Numbered from the stretch's first letter, positions 21,161-32,513 are shown. The stretch: 64,000 bases of DNA from Effrenium voratum (GCA_963377175.1 CAUJNA010001446.1:1998270-2062269); one strand, 5' to 3'. Translations and numbers: made by a program. The notes: a model not told the origin generated them from the sequence alone.

Positions 21161-22790
21161 ATCTTGTGCTGCTCCTTGCAAGGGAAGGACCTTATGCTCC
21201 TGGGTGCGGTTGATCATAACCCCACCTTTGACCAAGCCTTTTGAGTGTTCTCATTCTGCCAATGCGGAAGGCATTTCCGGACAAATACCTGGAAGACCGA
21301 CTCCCTCTTAAAGGGACCCCTTGGCAATAAGGAAGCCCTCGGGGAAAAAATGGCGTTCCTGGTGTTTTCCGCTTTTTCACCAACCCCAAAGGTGTCCTCT
21401 ACAAAAAACAGCAAACAAAGTTGATTTTCCTGCTGAGTTCCGCTCAAACGAAGAAAACCCCAGCTTGTTGATGGACTAAAAAGAGCCGTAGACATCCAGG
21501 CCCCAACGTTCAACTTTGATTTTGGTTCCAGCCACAAACTCAGACAACCGAACACTTCCTCAAAAAAACTTGAGGGTTCTCTCAGCTTCAACCCCTTCCA
21601 GCCGAAAAAACAAAAAAATCGGCCCACCCAGGGCGTAAGGTGAGACACACCCGTGACTTGGTCCAAGCGGCGGTCGTGGAATTTGCGGCCTCCGGCTCGT
21701 AGTCCTGAGAGATTGAAGGCCCCATGAGGTCCAAACCCTTTCTGGGCTGTCCGTTTTCAGATCCGCTAAAAGCGACGAACTTTTAGTGGGTTAGATGGAA
21801 ATCGGAACCCACTAAGCACGAAAAAGCCAAAAGGCTAAGGGGATGGCTGGGAGCCACCAAGCTTTCTGATAGGTTTCTCCCTAAGGCTCAGGACCCTTTC
21901 AATGCAGATCCCCGGACCCTGCAATGGAGAACCCCGGCCAATTCCTCAAGGGCCCTGAGAAACAACCCATGGGGGCCCAAAATCAATCGCGACCCTTAGG
22001 GCTGATGCTTTTGGGCGGAACGGAAAAAGGGGAGTTCACTGCTTGGGATCTTCTTTTGCGTGGATTTCTTGGCTAGGAACAAGGGACAACACACACTGCT
22101 CGGGCCGATGTGCTTTTGATGGCTTTGCCCATCAAGACGATGGAAACATGCAACGCATGTGTGCCACTGGAGAGCTCAAGGCAAATGAAAGGGGTGCAGC
22201 GAGATGGTTTTGGTGTGCAGAGCCCTTGCCTCAGCGGTGCTGGATAAGGCACCCGAAGGTTCAACTTGCCATGAGAAGAATGGCAACCAAGGGGACCCAA
22301 GGATGACAACCCTTATGTAACCAAAGGCGGTGAAATATGAACCCAACCATTTGTTCATTGGGGGGGTTGAATCCCAGGGAATCAGGGTGGTCACCCAAAA
22401 ATAGAGACAATGTCCCTACTAAAAGGGGACCACCCCCCAGTCCTCCTCGTTAAAGTTCAAGGTCAACATTTATGGGAACCTCCAGAGATTTGCATAAACC
22501 CATCCTACTGTAGACAAAATCCTTGCACCAGTTGGGATGGATGAATCCCTATGAATACTGGAATAAACCAAGAAAAAACACCTACCAACTGGCACCATGG
22601 TCGTACTACTGGTGAGGGGAAACCGCCCCCCCCCCCCCTTTTTAAGAGCTAAGGCCAGGGTATGATAGGGTATGATGTTTATCCTTGACTAAAAATGATG
22701 TGTTCCACCAACCTTGTGTTGCACTAAAATGGTCCAGACTCCAAAAGTGACTAAAGTTCAGGAACTCAGGGAGTGAGGAAACTGGAAAAC

Positions 22791-22884
22791 CTCCATTTGC
22801 TGAAGTCCCCTGGAGAAGATGGACATATGTCCAATAGTGGTAGATTCCCTTTCTCACCAAGGGTGGAAATATGTTGTTTAAGCA
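22791..22884 (+). mobile_element. D-family element
   Basis: TCCATTTGCTGAAGTCCCCT to TTTAAGCAAAAC. Confidence 0.6.
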
Positions 22885-22923
22885 AAACACATCTTGACTA
22901 AAGTTCAGGAACTCGGTGAGTGA

Positions 22924-23028
22924 GTTTACTCAAGTCCCCTGGAAAAGACCCCAATAGTGACCGAATCCCTTTAACACCAAGAGAGGAAATATGTTGCCAA
23001 AAGCACAAAACTTAGCAAATGGAAGGAA
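22924..23028 (+). mobile_element. D-family element
   Basis: TTACTCAAGTCCCCTGG to TTAGCAAATGGAAGG; directly follows another copy. Confidence 0.6.
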
Positions 23029-23039
23029 CAGTGATAAAT

Positions 23040-23934
23040 GAAATCACCGGCAAAAAAAACATTTCCCGAATATCTCTTTGAGCCTCCCGGCGCCGTCTTC
23101 CAGCCGTGCTCCTGGCAAGCCGCCAGTAAAAAAGGCAAAACAAGAACGAGGGCTGAAATGCGCCATCTAAGTTCACCCGATTGCACTCCATTCCAATCAT
23201 GGAAGTGGACAAAGCGCCTCTTACAGATGATGCTAGCCTTCCAAAACCTGCACAGACGCACTTCCGTGTTGAAATGGAACTGACATGGACCACTCAGCTA
23301 AGATGACTGGCACCCATCAAATATGAAAGCAATACATTTTGATGATGCTCAATGCCGCTTCTCCCTTCTGTAGGCGAACTTGCACCCGACCTCCGGGTCA
23401 ATGACCCGTGCTTGGATCAAACTTGAAAGACTGATCTGATCACCAGGTTGCTGAGGTACAAGGTTGGGCGCACGGTGCAGGCCCCACCGGACTCTACATG
23501 AAAAACACTGTTGCTCACGAGAATGGCCAACATGCGGCCTATCCGTTCGAGAACTGCCGCGGATGCGGCAGTTCTCGACGTATATCACAGTGCCTTCTTC
23601 AGCTAGCCCTGCAGATTGATTTTCAATATCGGGCAAACTCCAGCAGGCCAACGCAGGCATCTGAATATTCTACCTGCAACGAGTTCTGGCCGTCTGCATC
23701 CAATTGAACCCAGTCAGGCACGCTAGAGCGTTGCTGCTTACCGTTCACTGGAAGCTGATACACCACATCTCGTCTGATCGGTCCTCGCTTCAACTTCAGA
23801 CAAGTTGTTGATTGTTTCTGGAATCCCCAAGAAAGGATGGTCCGGGCGGGGGGGGGGGGGGCGGGGGGGGCCCTAAGGCGGCCTAGGGAACCGTAGGGAA
23901 CCCTACAGGTCTCAACTAACTGCCCATCCCCCAA
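23040..23934 (-). CDS. Unidentified gene region, splicing unresolved
   Basis: Several protein-like stretches lie in order on the minus strand: RGPIRRDVVYQLPVNG and SVPDWVQLDADGQNSLQVEY SDACVG (about 23800-23640); VLERIGRMLAILVSNSVF HV or, in another frame, NLVPQQPGDQISLSSLIQAR VIDPEVGCKFAYRREKRH (23580-23349); and FYWRLARSTAGRRRREAQRD (about 23140-23080). An AACG|GTAAGC donor lies in the first. A perfect 12-base-arm palindrome (23551-23578) sits where the frames compete. No family is recognised. Confidence 0.4.
23551..23578. repeat. Perfect 28-base hairpin
   Basis: GAGAACTGCCGC, loop GGAT, GCGGCAGTTCTC. Confidence 0.9.
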
Positions 23935-23942
23935 TTGTACCT
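23848..23942 (+). repeat. O repeat
   Basis: G-run then CCTAGGGAACCGTAGG and AACTAACTGCCCATCCC; second copy at 32796-32890. Confidence 0.55.
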
Positions 23943-23957
23943 ACCCTTTTAGGATTC

Positions 23958-24105
23958 CATACTTGGATGGTCGATTCGCTAAGTTAGCAAGTGGTTAGCC
24001 ACCTGGGATCTAACCTACTAATGACTGGATTAACCCCACATGTTTGAAGGCTTGTAAGTGGGTTATAACCGAGGTTACACACAACTTACTACCTCGGCCG
24101 AACAC
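23958..24105 (+). mobile_element. F-family element
   Basis: ACTTGGATGGTCGATTCGCT to ACTTACTACCTCGGCCGAA. Confidence 0.55.
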
Positions 24106-25035
24106 TCAACTGGGCTGTCCGTTTTCAGATCCCCTGCTAAAAGTTTAACTTTTAGTTGGTTACATGGAAATCCAACCACTAAACACTAAGAAGCTACAAC
24201 GCCAAGGGGATGGCTGGGAACCACCAAGACAAGTAAGGAAACTGTCCCAGGGCTTAGCCAATCGCAGCTCTGCTTGCACTCGGAGCCTGAAGAAAGCGAA
24301 TCAACCACCTGCAACATGAGCCACGGATCAAACGACGATCCGTTACCCTACGAGGAAATGGGTGCGCCCTTTTTTGCAGGATGCCCCGTGTTTTTTTTGT
24401 TTGTGGTGTTGAAGGGAAGCCAAACGGAAAACCAGCAGGTTTTTGGATGAGGGGGTCCCTGAAACATTGACGCTTTCGTTCATGCGCTCGTCTCAAAACC
24501 TTTGGAATCCGCAAATGGCTCGTTACCTCTGGAGTCTCTTTACAACAAACCAGCAAAAAACCATACCCGCACACACATCCATCTAGGAACATTTGGGTTC
24601 ACTGTCTTTTTTTGTGACAAATCTTCGCGAGTCCTCCCAAATGGACCACGAACATGAGCGAACCTGACATGGACGTGCATTTGTTTGAAGGACCTTTCTT
24701 GGGTTGCTTTACAGAACAGCACCGGCCATTTCAGGGTGGTTTGGCGTGCTTTCCCAGCTACCCTCTACAAGAACCAGGTGTTCAAATCCAAATCCAGACC
24801 AATCCCACACAGTCCAAACCACCCACCAAGGGGTGCCTGATCGTTAATTGTCTTACAAAAACCCATTCAAACCACAACTTGCTTTTGGCTCACCTGAGAA
24901 AAATATGACGCCCACCCCAAAGAAGGCAACTCCGCGCCACGCCAAAAAATCCAAGCGCTTCGACCCGCCTTGGGCCAGGTTGCCCAGGAGGTACCCAAAG
25001 CCTCGGGGAAAACAGAAACGACCTGACGCCTTCTC

Positions 25036-25140
25036 TCCATTTGCTTTGGCGTCTGGAGAAACACCGTTCCGTGGTAGATTCCAACTTGAAAAAAACACCC
25101 TCGGGCAAATACACCAAACAAAAAGTTAGGCAAATGGAAG
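25036..25140 (+). mobile_element. D-family element
   Basis: TCCATTTGCTTTGGCG to TTAGGCAAATGGAAG; a second AGCAAATGGAAGG end follows at 25158-25171. Confidence 0.6.
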
Positions 25141-25400
25141 GCTGGAAAACACTTATTAAGCAAATGGAAGGCTTGGCCAAAAGCAGTCGTTTCTCTCTTT
25201 TGGGGAGGCACAAACATGGCGACCCCAAAACGCCAACAACAAAACCAACTCCGCGTGAAACGGAGCTCGATGGGAAGTGAGGATGCCCAGGCCAAGTTTT
25301 CTGCGCCCAGCTCGATTTGTTTCGTGGATCGAGCTACTTGGATAGAGCACCTGGACCCTCAAGGTACTCGAAGAAAAGAGGGTATCGTTGGTTTCCATTT

Positions 25401-25896
25401 CTAGGTCCTCCAGTAGAGAGGTTAGAATAAGGGTTCCCTTTTTTTCTGTAGGGTCTAGGGTCAGGTCAGGGTCCAGGGTCTAGGGTCTAGGGTCTGCTAT
25501 TCACCTTGGCTTTCTTGCACTTCGCGTGGTTTCTTCTTGGGCCCTGTGGCAGGTCTCCGGAACGGCCTCATCCATGTGGTTGACCAGCAAACATGTGAAT
25601 TCTCAGCCAAACAGCCGAAAGTCATGCCGATGGCAAGCAGGGCCACGGTCGCATGCGCCCCGGTGTCAGGCACTGCGCGACCAACACCGACCATGGTTCC
25701 CGCATGTCGGCCGCCGGGATTAACGCCGTCGCCGTCCAGTCGGGCAACGACCTGGACCTGCCCAGCACGGATCGGTCGAGCATGTAGGCGATCTGCGCCA
25801 TCGCGCCTATAGCACGCGGATCTCCTGCAGTCTATCTTGGTAGGGGAACCCTCCCCCACAAAAGGGTAAAAGAAAGGGCACTACTGGGGGACCTAG
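25401..25896 (+). mobile_element. B-family element carrying a 380-base insert
   Basis: B halves at 25401-25450 and 25830-25896. The insert is GC-rich with no match to other window repeats, and its left end is a run of GGGTCTA-like words. Confidence 0.7.
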
Positions 25897-26282
25897 ATTT
25901 TGGTACCGCAGTTGTAACCTTGCTTGTAGCCTGCCTGAACCTATGCACTTAAAAGTTGGTTATAGCTCAATGGGGTGAATACCTGGAGTCTCCATGACCC
26001 TTAATCATTACCAAAAAGAAAGATATTCGGGTCATGGACCCATGTTTATAGGGTCAGAAGGAGGAAGCCAACGACATGGACCTTCAAATTACCCCAAACC
26101 GTGATTGTTATTGCACCCCAAACTCCTCGATTTGCTGAAGCCCACTGGGCTCAATGACAACATATGTCCAGTGACAAAACCAACAGGGGAAAAGAACAAT
26201 ATTCTGAAGTACTTGGCAAGGCCAACCAAGGTTATCGCTAGGACAACTTGCCTGACGTAGGCAGTTTAACCATCCAAGTAGC

Positions 26283-26396
26283 CTAGGTCCTCCAGTAGAG
26301 AGGTTAGAATAAGGGTTCCCTTTTTTCTGTAGCCTATTTTAGTAGGGGAACCCTCCCCCACAAAAGGGTAAAAGGGCACCAAGCTGGGGGACCTAG
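26283..26396 (+). mobile_element. B-family element
   Basis: The most regular copy; both ends intact. Confidence 0.75.
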
Positions 26397-26593
26397 ACCA
26401 CATCCCCTTTCAGGCGGGAGACGTTTGCATCCTTTGACTGAGAAGGCCCCTGAAGATAGCAGTGGACGGTTTCCTTGCCTCTATTTTCCATGTTGGGTAC
26501 CAATCTGAACCACTGCCATGGGCCATATTCATTGTTTAATCCGTAACTCAGCTTAGCTGTTGCCGCTCCCTACTTTCGGTTCGGGATTGTGAG

Positions 26594-26705
26594 CATAGGC
26601 GTCCTTTTAGGGGACATAGATGGCCCTGGTAGATGATTAAGCCACCAGGTAAACCAGGAATCGCCATCTATTTTTCGAGCAAAACAACCAAAAAGGACAC
26701 CTATG
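26594..26705 (+). mobile_element. E-family element
   Basis: CATAGGCGTCCTTTTAGGGG to AAAAAGGACACCTATG. Confidence 0.7.
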
Positions 26706-26766
26706 TCTGCAGATTATACTACAATTCCAAAAGCTGAATGAAGAATTGGATCCCCAAGTAAAGGAC

Positions 26767-26810
26767 CTTTTTCATGGCTTTCGCTGCCCGAATCGGTGAG
26801 CTCGCTAATG
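26767..26810 (-). CDS. Very short exon beside a G element
   Basis: The frame ASSPIRAAKAMKK ends at AAAAAG|GTCCTTTACTTGGGG, the same intron start as in the 1300-1599 exon, and its upstream edge abuts the G element at 26815. Support comes mainly from that shared donor context. Confidence 0.25.
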
Positions 26811-26814
26811 TTGA

Positions 26815-26912
26815 CCCCGGATTCATAAGCCCCTGTTTATTGATATGGGGGGGTCCCTGGTTTTAGTGGCGATTCAGACCACCCCCAGATGAATGAATCC
26901 GGGGTGAACATA
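26815..26912. mobile_element. G-family element
   Basis: TAATGTTGACCCCGGATTCAT and ATGAATCCGGGGTGAACATT; abuts a short exon. Confidence 0.7.
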
Positions 26913-27547
26913 ACCTAGGTTACCAAGAACTTCACTTGGCGAATGTCTCACTTTCAAAGAAGATCGTCCAAAAAAAATCGTCCAAAAAAAGAAGCCAGAC
27001 GCTTGGCATGCGGATGCTTCCATCACTTTCAAAAAGCTCCGTCCAAAAATCGGTGCAACAAAAAAAAGAGAAGGCTTCCCTTGGCCTCATCGGATGCGTC
27101 CACGTCTCACATCCAAGGCCCGTCTCCGAGCCCGTGGCTCCGGCTCTCGGGCTTTGGGCCCCGGCTCTTCAGCTTGGAGGAGAGCTCCTTCGAATGCGCC
27201 GACGCTCGGGCGATGCGCAGGGCGCGCGCATGGCGCGCGCATGGCGCGCGCGTGGCGCTTCGCTCGGCGTGCCTGGGAGCTCCGTAAAAAGAAGTCGCCG
27301 CTCCGGTGGAGTGGCCAAGCGCTAGCCTGCTGCTCATCTAAAATGGTCGGCCAAAAGTAACCCGACCTGATGTATTTACCACTAACATGGTCTTCCCCCC
27401 AAAAGTAGTGTTAAAGTCCAACGCAAGGGAGTGAAAACAAAAAAGCTGCCTTTGCGGTTTGGATGTGGCGAATCTGTGAATCTGGATGCGAAAAGAGTCC
27501 AAAAGAAACTTACATTTTGTTTCTTGCTGGAGTTGATCAACAGGGGG

Positions 27548-27697
27548 AGGAACTCTTCGCCAAGTTCGTAAGTTGGTAATTATAGCCTAGTCTCTTACCC
27601 GCTGAAAAGAAGGGTTCTGTGGCGCTCGAGCGCCTGGTTTTTGGTTCACCAGATTCCGCGGGCCACTCACTAACTTGGCGAATCGAACATCCAAGTA
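27548..27697 (-). mobile_element. F-family element
   Basis: Ends CTAACTTGGCGAATCGAACA and, at the left, CGCCAAGTTCGTAAGTTGG. Confidence 0.6.
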
Positions 27698-27732
27698 CAA
27701 CCCGGAGGGGAATTGGATGCGAAGACAAGTTT

Positions 27733-27886
27733 GGTTCTTTCGATAGTTTGAGGGTCTGACCGAGTCTGACCCATGGAACTTGGGGAAAATACCTCGGAAG
27801 ATGACCCTTGCAAGACACCCCGAACAATTTGTTCGAGCAACTCGGGAGATGTGGTACGGGGACCGGGTTGACCGGGTTCAGGGCTC
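27733..27886 (-). CDS. Possible exon, unidentified
   Basis: After the acceptor TTTGCAG the frame reads SPEPGQPGPRTTSPELLEQI VRGVLQGSSSE, with a possible donor GAG|GTATTTTC. Pro/Gly-rich then helical; it could be part of a retroelement polyprotein or a host protein. Confidence 0.35.
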
Positions 27887-27889
27887 TGC

Positions 27890-29155
27890 AAATAGCCTTA
27901 GGGAAAGACACCTTGGCTGAAACGAGCCCTCTGCACAGAGGAGCTTGTCCACTGATTCAGCCAAAAAGTTAAAGATCCAAAGATCCAAGCAATAGCCATA
28001 AAGACACATGCTGTCGATAGGCTAGGCAAAGTTCACAAACCATATGCGAAGTGGACACCCGATTTGAACACTGGCTGAAATCACCACCTGCCAAGTTTCA
28101 GGCTCAAAGCTCATGCGAGAAGGGCAATTTGGCAATTCGCGCCCTGGGGTTGAGGCAGGCCACGATTAAAAAGTTGTTTTCCGTTCAGGATGGTCATCCT
28201 CCAAGTTGGGTCGATCATTCTTGTCAAGCCTTGACTAAGAAAGGGATCGGTACTTGCCCTCAAAAACCCGGTTGTCCAAAAGAAAACGAGTACTAGCCAC
28301 AGTACCCCACCGGAACCCTCACACTCACGCCTGCACCTCCGGGTCATCTGTGATGGAAGACGCCTGTCCGCACACACATCAGGACTCCCCAAATGAAAAC
28401 TGATGTACATGATCTTTTTTAACCAAAACAACACGATTTTATCAGCAAATCAGAAACAACCCTAACGAACAATTCCTCAGGGGCGCCAAAGAACAACTTG
28501 CTTTCAGGGTCAGAGCATCCCAAAGTCCCAAACAAGTCTGGCGTTGCAAGTTCCCTCTACTCCAAATACTTGTTGTAAGGGACGCAAACCCTTAGTTTTC
28601 CAAGGCAAGCACCCCCGAAAAACAAGGGTTGACCACATATGCCCCGTCCAAAACGCAGAATTCTTTGGAGCCCAAGGAATTGGAGCCTTTTGTTGGCACT
28701 CCCTTGGAAGGTGGAGTTTTCCTTTTGGTTTCTACCAAAAACCAAGTAGCCTCAAAAAGGAAGCGGCATTTTGGAGCCTGACCGGAGGCATTTTTTTTCG
28801 AGATGGGCCCCAAAAAGGAAAACCTGGCGCTTTTAATCGCTTGATCTACCACGACTATGGTCCATTTGCTTTTTCGCCCCTCCCGAAGCATCCAAGGGGC
28901 CCTCCAAAAGGCCGTTTTGGAGGTCCAAGACCTTGCAATGGAGGTCCGGTTCAACCCCATAAATGGAGAGCCCAATGATGCTTAGGGCTGGCAAAATGTA
29001 CATTGTCACATTCCAATAGTGATAGACCTTTAAAACCAACAAGGGAACATAATAAATTAAGCAAATGGAAGCAATATACCGCGAAAATGGTCCTGACCCA
29101 AAAAAGTGACTCTCTCGTCCGTAACGGAACTCGATCGGGAATGAGTTGAACTCAC
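27890..29155. other. No gene supported
   Basis: K-like remnants near 27960, a Q-like fragment (28555, CCTCTACTCCAAATAC) and a D end (28990-29068). Frames at 28051 and 28544 are open but featureless. Confidence 0.4.
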
Positions 29156-29214
29156 TTGCCCAAAGGACCCAGAAATACAAAACCTTGACCGATGGACCAA
29201 ATCAGGGAACCCAC
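29156..29214 (-). CDS. 59-base exon starting at an A-element end
   Basis: It starts directly after CCAG of the A element (29215) and reads VGSLIWSIGQGFVFLGPLG, ending at a textbook donor GGCAA|GTGAGT. The sequence after the donor (GTGAGTTCAACTCATTCCCG) has an inverted partner near 29520-29550, suggesting a further repeat family. Confidence 0.4.
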
Positions 29215-29320
29215 CTGGATCGCCAGTTGCTGTTGTTTTTTGTTGTTGTTTTCTTTCCACGCACTTTACCCCCAAAACCAGCAACAGTGACTGAAAAAAG
29301 CAGCAACTTGGCTATCTAGG
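29214..29320 (-). mobile_element. A-family element
   Basis: Complete; acceptor of the exon 29214-29156. Confidence 0.75.
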
Positions 29321-29331
29321 CAGATTGATGG

Positions 29332-29442
29332 GTATGGCTCACAGTTAAACCATCAGGGGACCAAGGTTTTACAGTATTTAGTCCATGTTTCCATGTACCA
29401 CCGTTCCATTTCAGGTACCTATTTTTACCCACAGCCAGATTA
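29332..29442 (+). mobile_element. H-family element, degenerate
   Basis: GTATGGCTCACAGTTAAAC to ACCCACAGCC. Confidence 0.5.
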
Positions 29443-29696
29443 TCTTTACACAAAGAGACTAAAGTCCAGCACCTGCACCTCGTGTGCGGGGATTTCTCTG
29501 GCCCACAGCGTGACCACAACCACAAGACCGAAACGGAACTCGATCGGGAGTGAGTTGCGGGGGAAGAACCAAAAAAAGGGTCGGTATTTACCCTGGAAAG
29601 ACCCGGTTTCCCCGAAAAGATCCCCAAGAACGAATAGTTCAACCCTCAAACTACCCGCAAAAACCACCTCATTTGGGGGCCATGACATTTTTTATC

Positions 29697-29805
29697 CTCC
29701 ATTTGCTTAAGACCCCTGGGAAAAACACAAATGATTCCAGTGATAGATTCTCTCTCTAAAACCAACAGGGAAGAACACAAAATATTCATTTCAGCAAATG
29801 GAAGT
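29697..29805 (+). mobile_element. D-family element
   Basis: CTCCATTTGCTTAAGACCCC to TTTCAGCAAATGGAAG. Confidence 0.7.
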
Positions 29806-30365
29806 TATGGGTCGTTCGAGGTCCAGGCATCCTCCTGGAGCTGAGGGAAGCGTCAGACGAGCGACGAGTGACCCACGCCTCGACTTGAGGCACCAACTGC
29901 TCCCAGTACTCCTTGTGGAGCTTCCGCCTCCGGCCGGCTTCAACCAGAACCACCGGGGTTTCAGGGGTTTTGTGGTGTCTGCCCGTTCCAAATACCACCC
30001 TAACGAGGGCACATGGACCCCCTAAGGTGTCGTTTTGTTAAGCGAATTCCCGTTTTTGAGGATGCATACGTCCTCTTTTTGTACAGTGTTGACACCCTAA
30101 TCTACCTTGGGGGAGGGTGGGCTTGGGCTTGGTTTAGGGTTGGTTTACTTGGGGCATGGAACCCAAACTGGAATGCCAAAGGGGTCCAACCCTGAAAGGG
30201 TCACCTTTTCAAGGGTCATGACCGAGCTTCAAGGGCCCTCAAAAGGAATCCTGAGCCCTCGCATGAACAACAGCTCCCCGCCTTTTTCAGCTAACCCCAA
30301 ACACCTCTTCGGATACGGAACGTCTCGTTGGAAACCAGCAAGAATGTAAGACGTGGCTTCCAGTT

Positions 30366-30465
30366 GGTTCAGACCCCTGGACAAAAGAACAAATTGACCA
30401 GTCATAGATTCCAACTTTAAAACCAACAGGGGAAAATGAAAAAAAACAGTTCAGCCAATGGAAGG
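30366..30465 (+). mobile_element. D-family element
   Basis: CAGACCCCTGGACAAAAG to TTCAGCCAATGGAAGG. Confidence 0.6.
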
Positions 30466-30647
30466 TGGATACCCCGCAACCCGCGTCCCTCGAACGACGC
30501 TCGCTCGCGACTGCCAGTCGCGGGTTCGGAACCCCCACACGCCGTGGCACTTCCGGAAGTCTAGGTCCTCCGACCGGATCCGAAGAAACGAGTCCGGCAA
30601 TTGTTGTGTTTTCGCCTTTTTTTTCTAGAACAGGGCTCCTGGATAGC

Positions 30648-30695
30648 CAGGCTGCTGTTTTGTTCGGTCACTGGTGCTGGTTGGGGTAACTTTGG
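30648..30695 (+). mobile_element. A-family fragment
   Basis: Left half only (GGATAGCCAGGCTGC to GGGGTAAC). Confidence 0.5.
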
Positions 30696-30778
30696 CCTTG
30701 GTTGCCCTCGAGGGACCCGAAAGAACGACGACCAAAAAAAAACGGAGTTCAGCAACCGCAGCTTTAGGCAATGACCCA

Positions 30779-30874
30779 CCCGGATAGCCAAGTTGCGATC
30801 AGTTGTTTTCAGTCACTGTTGCTGGTTTTTGGGGAAAAGTGTATGGACAAAAAAACTGTAACTGGCGATCCAGG
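30779..30874 (+). mobile_element. A-family element
   Basis: Complete; the right edge reads CCAG|GTATGT, so a donor-like site directly follows the acceptor. Confidence 0.7.
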
Positions 30875-31106
30875 TATGTTTCTTTCTTTTTGTTGTCTGT
30901 TTCTTGGAAAACTCTGGTGAACACCTCCTTTTTTCGCAAAGGGTTGACATCATACCCTGAAAAAGGTTGGCATTGTGTGTAGGGGGTGGATTTCGGGGGA
31001 AGCCTATTCTTGGGCGCGCTCGAAAAACACACCTCCAAATCTTGGCAGGGATCTGGTTGACTCAATGCAAAAGACTTGACTTCGCAAGTCCCGACCTGTC
31101 ATGCGT

Positions 31107-31230
31107 GCCATGGGTCAAAATCCCGCACCCCCAGTGAACATCCCAATCCCCACTAAAATCCCGGTTCTAAGATGGGTGGTGAATTCACCATTTCCAAAAT
31201 GAGATCAACCAAAACGGTTTTGACCGGCCA
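31107..31230 (+). mobile_element. I-family element bounding an exon
   Basis: GCCATGGGTCAAAATCCC to CGGTTTTGACCGGCCA; on the minus strand it starts with the donor GTCAAAACC. Confidence 0.7.
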
Positions 31231-31358
31231 TACGAGCCGCCATGGTCCTCTTTGGAATCTCGTGAGAGACATGGTTCCCGCGGTGTCAGCCGGGATCGGC
31301 AAACGGTCCAAACATCCAGTACCCGCTCCGCGGGCCGCAACAAGGCGCCTGAAATGAC
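31225..31358 (-). CDS. Exon bounded exactly by an A element and an I element
   Basis: The acceptor is the A-element end (GATCCAG|GTC, 31359). The frame reads VISGALLRPAERVLDVWTVC, RSRLTPREPCLSRDSKEDHG and GSYG. The donor GTCAAAACC (31224) is the first bases of the I element. Length 134 bases, phase 2 at the end. Two unrelated repeat families supply the two splice sites. Protein family unknown. Confidence 0.55.
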
Positions 31359-31466
31359 CTGGATCGCCAGGTGCGAGCGCTTTTTCATTTTTTTCCATGC
31401 ACTCCAAACCCCGAAAACCGATCGCAACCGTGACTGAAAAAAGCGATCGCAACTTGGCTATCTAGG
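31358..31466 (-). mobile_element. A-family element
   Basis: Complete; acceptor of exon 31358-31225. Confidence 0.8.
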
Positions 31467-31977
31467 GAGGTACAAAATCCCTGAACAACTTGTTACAGCC
31501 ATTCCCCTTGTTTAAGGGCAATTGCTTTGAGGGCCCAAGTAAACCAACGAAAAAAGGAGAGAGACTCGCCACCAGCGATTGAGGGTCCCAGTTTGGGCAT
31601 GGTTCAAGCGGCCGAACTCTCGGCATGGTTCGGGACCCGGGCAAAAAAATACAATATGTCCAGTAGTGATAGATTCCCTTTAAAAAAACAGTATGGATCC
31701 CATTTTTTCACCAGCGAGCGCACCAGCGACTCGCCACAGGCTCAGGTAACCCCGAGTTGGTGGTTTGGATTGGTGGTTTGGATTTGGCTTTGAATTTCTG
31801 GTTCTTGTCGAGGGTCAATGGGAAACCACCCCGTGAGACCACCAAGCCACCACTCCAAACCACCAATTAGAGGGAACATGACAAGCAGGGCCAGGGTTCC
31901 ATTGTTTGACAACCCCAAAGTAGACTCAAACCCAGGGATTTCCCTTTTGGGGAAATCAACCACTGCGTTTAAGTCTA

Positions 31978-32087
31978 CTAGGTCCTCCAGTAGTAGGGAG
32001 GTTAGAATAAGGGTACCAACTTTTTTCTATAGTCTACTTTAGTAGGGGAACCCTCCCCCGAAAAAGGGCAAAAGGGCACTACTGGGA
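31978..32087 (+). mobile_element. B-family element, right edge replaced by an AC repeat
   Basis: Intact to GGGCACTACTGGGAC, then (AC)n. Confidence 0.7.
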
Positions 32088-32121
32088 CACACACACACAC
32101 ACACACACACCCAAGTGCCAT

Positions 32122-32217
32122 GGACACTTAGAGTCGATGTTGCAGCCTGGAACCCTAAGAAACCAATACCCTAAATGAAAGAAGGTTGCAAAATAGACCC
32201 TAAGTGTCCATCATGCC
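32122..32217. repeat. Short inverted repeat
   Basis: ATGGACACTTAGAGTC and GACCCTAAGTGTCCAT ends about 95 bases apart, next to a B element and an AC repeat. Confidence 0.55.
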
Positions 32218-32256
32218 TCCCCCTCCCCCAACCCCCCACCCCTCCAACCCCAGGAC

Positions 32257-32434
32257 TCCTCCAGGAACCCGGAGAGGCGCTGCAGGCGGTGCCCCTTCTG
32301 CTCCGCCTGCTGCTCCCGCTCCAAGGCCGCAGCCAGCAGCACCTCTGCGCTCGCAACCGCCAGCCGCGTGGCCGCGTGGGTGGATTCAAACGCCAGGAAA
32401 CGCATGCCCCGACCCACATTGGAGGATGACAATC
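32257..32434 (-). CDS. Helical, probably coiled-coil exon
   Basis: After GTTCAG|GATTG the frame reads NVGRGMRFLAFESTHAATRL, AVASAEVLLAAALEREQQAE and QKGHRLQRLSGFLEE. Ala/Leu/Glu/Gln-rich with high third-position GC, predicted as a long helix. The donor is GA|GTCCTG or a GA site. Function unknown. Confidence 0.55.
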
Positions 32435-32511
32435 CTGAACTTGGTTGACGTCGGAAGGGCAGCAAAAACTGATTTTTTAGCAGCTAAGTGGGGATGTCAG
32501 CCACTAAACCG

Positions 32512-32513
32512 CA

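Larger units (their letters stand above)
19290..22790. other. Repeats, weak open frames
   Basis: B and D elements, an M repeat (21895-22000) and J repeat (21745-21868). The plus frame at 19652-19960 (KADEIPGIPTLSKRLREVKW) has no clear splice sites. Confidence 0.4.
24110..26590. other. Repeats; no gene supported
   Basis: J repeat (24112-24228), D and B elements, the B insert at 25451-25829. A minus frame at 24254-24592 is doubtful. Confidence 0.4.

Noticed and set aside
25460..25500. Interstitial telomere
   Set aside because: Only a few degenerate GGGTCTA/GGGTC units; too short and irregular to call.
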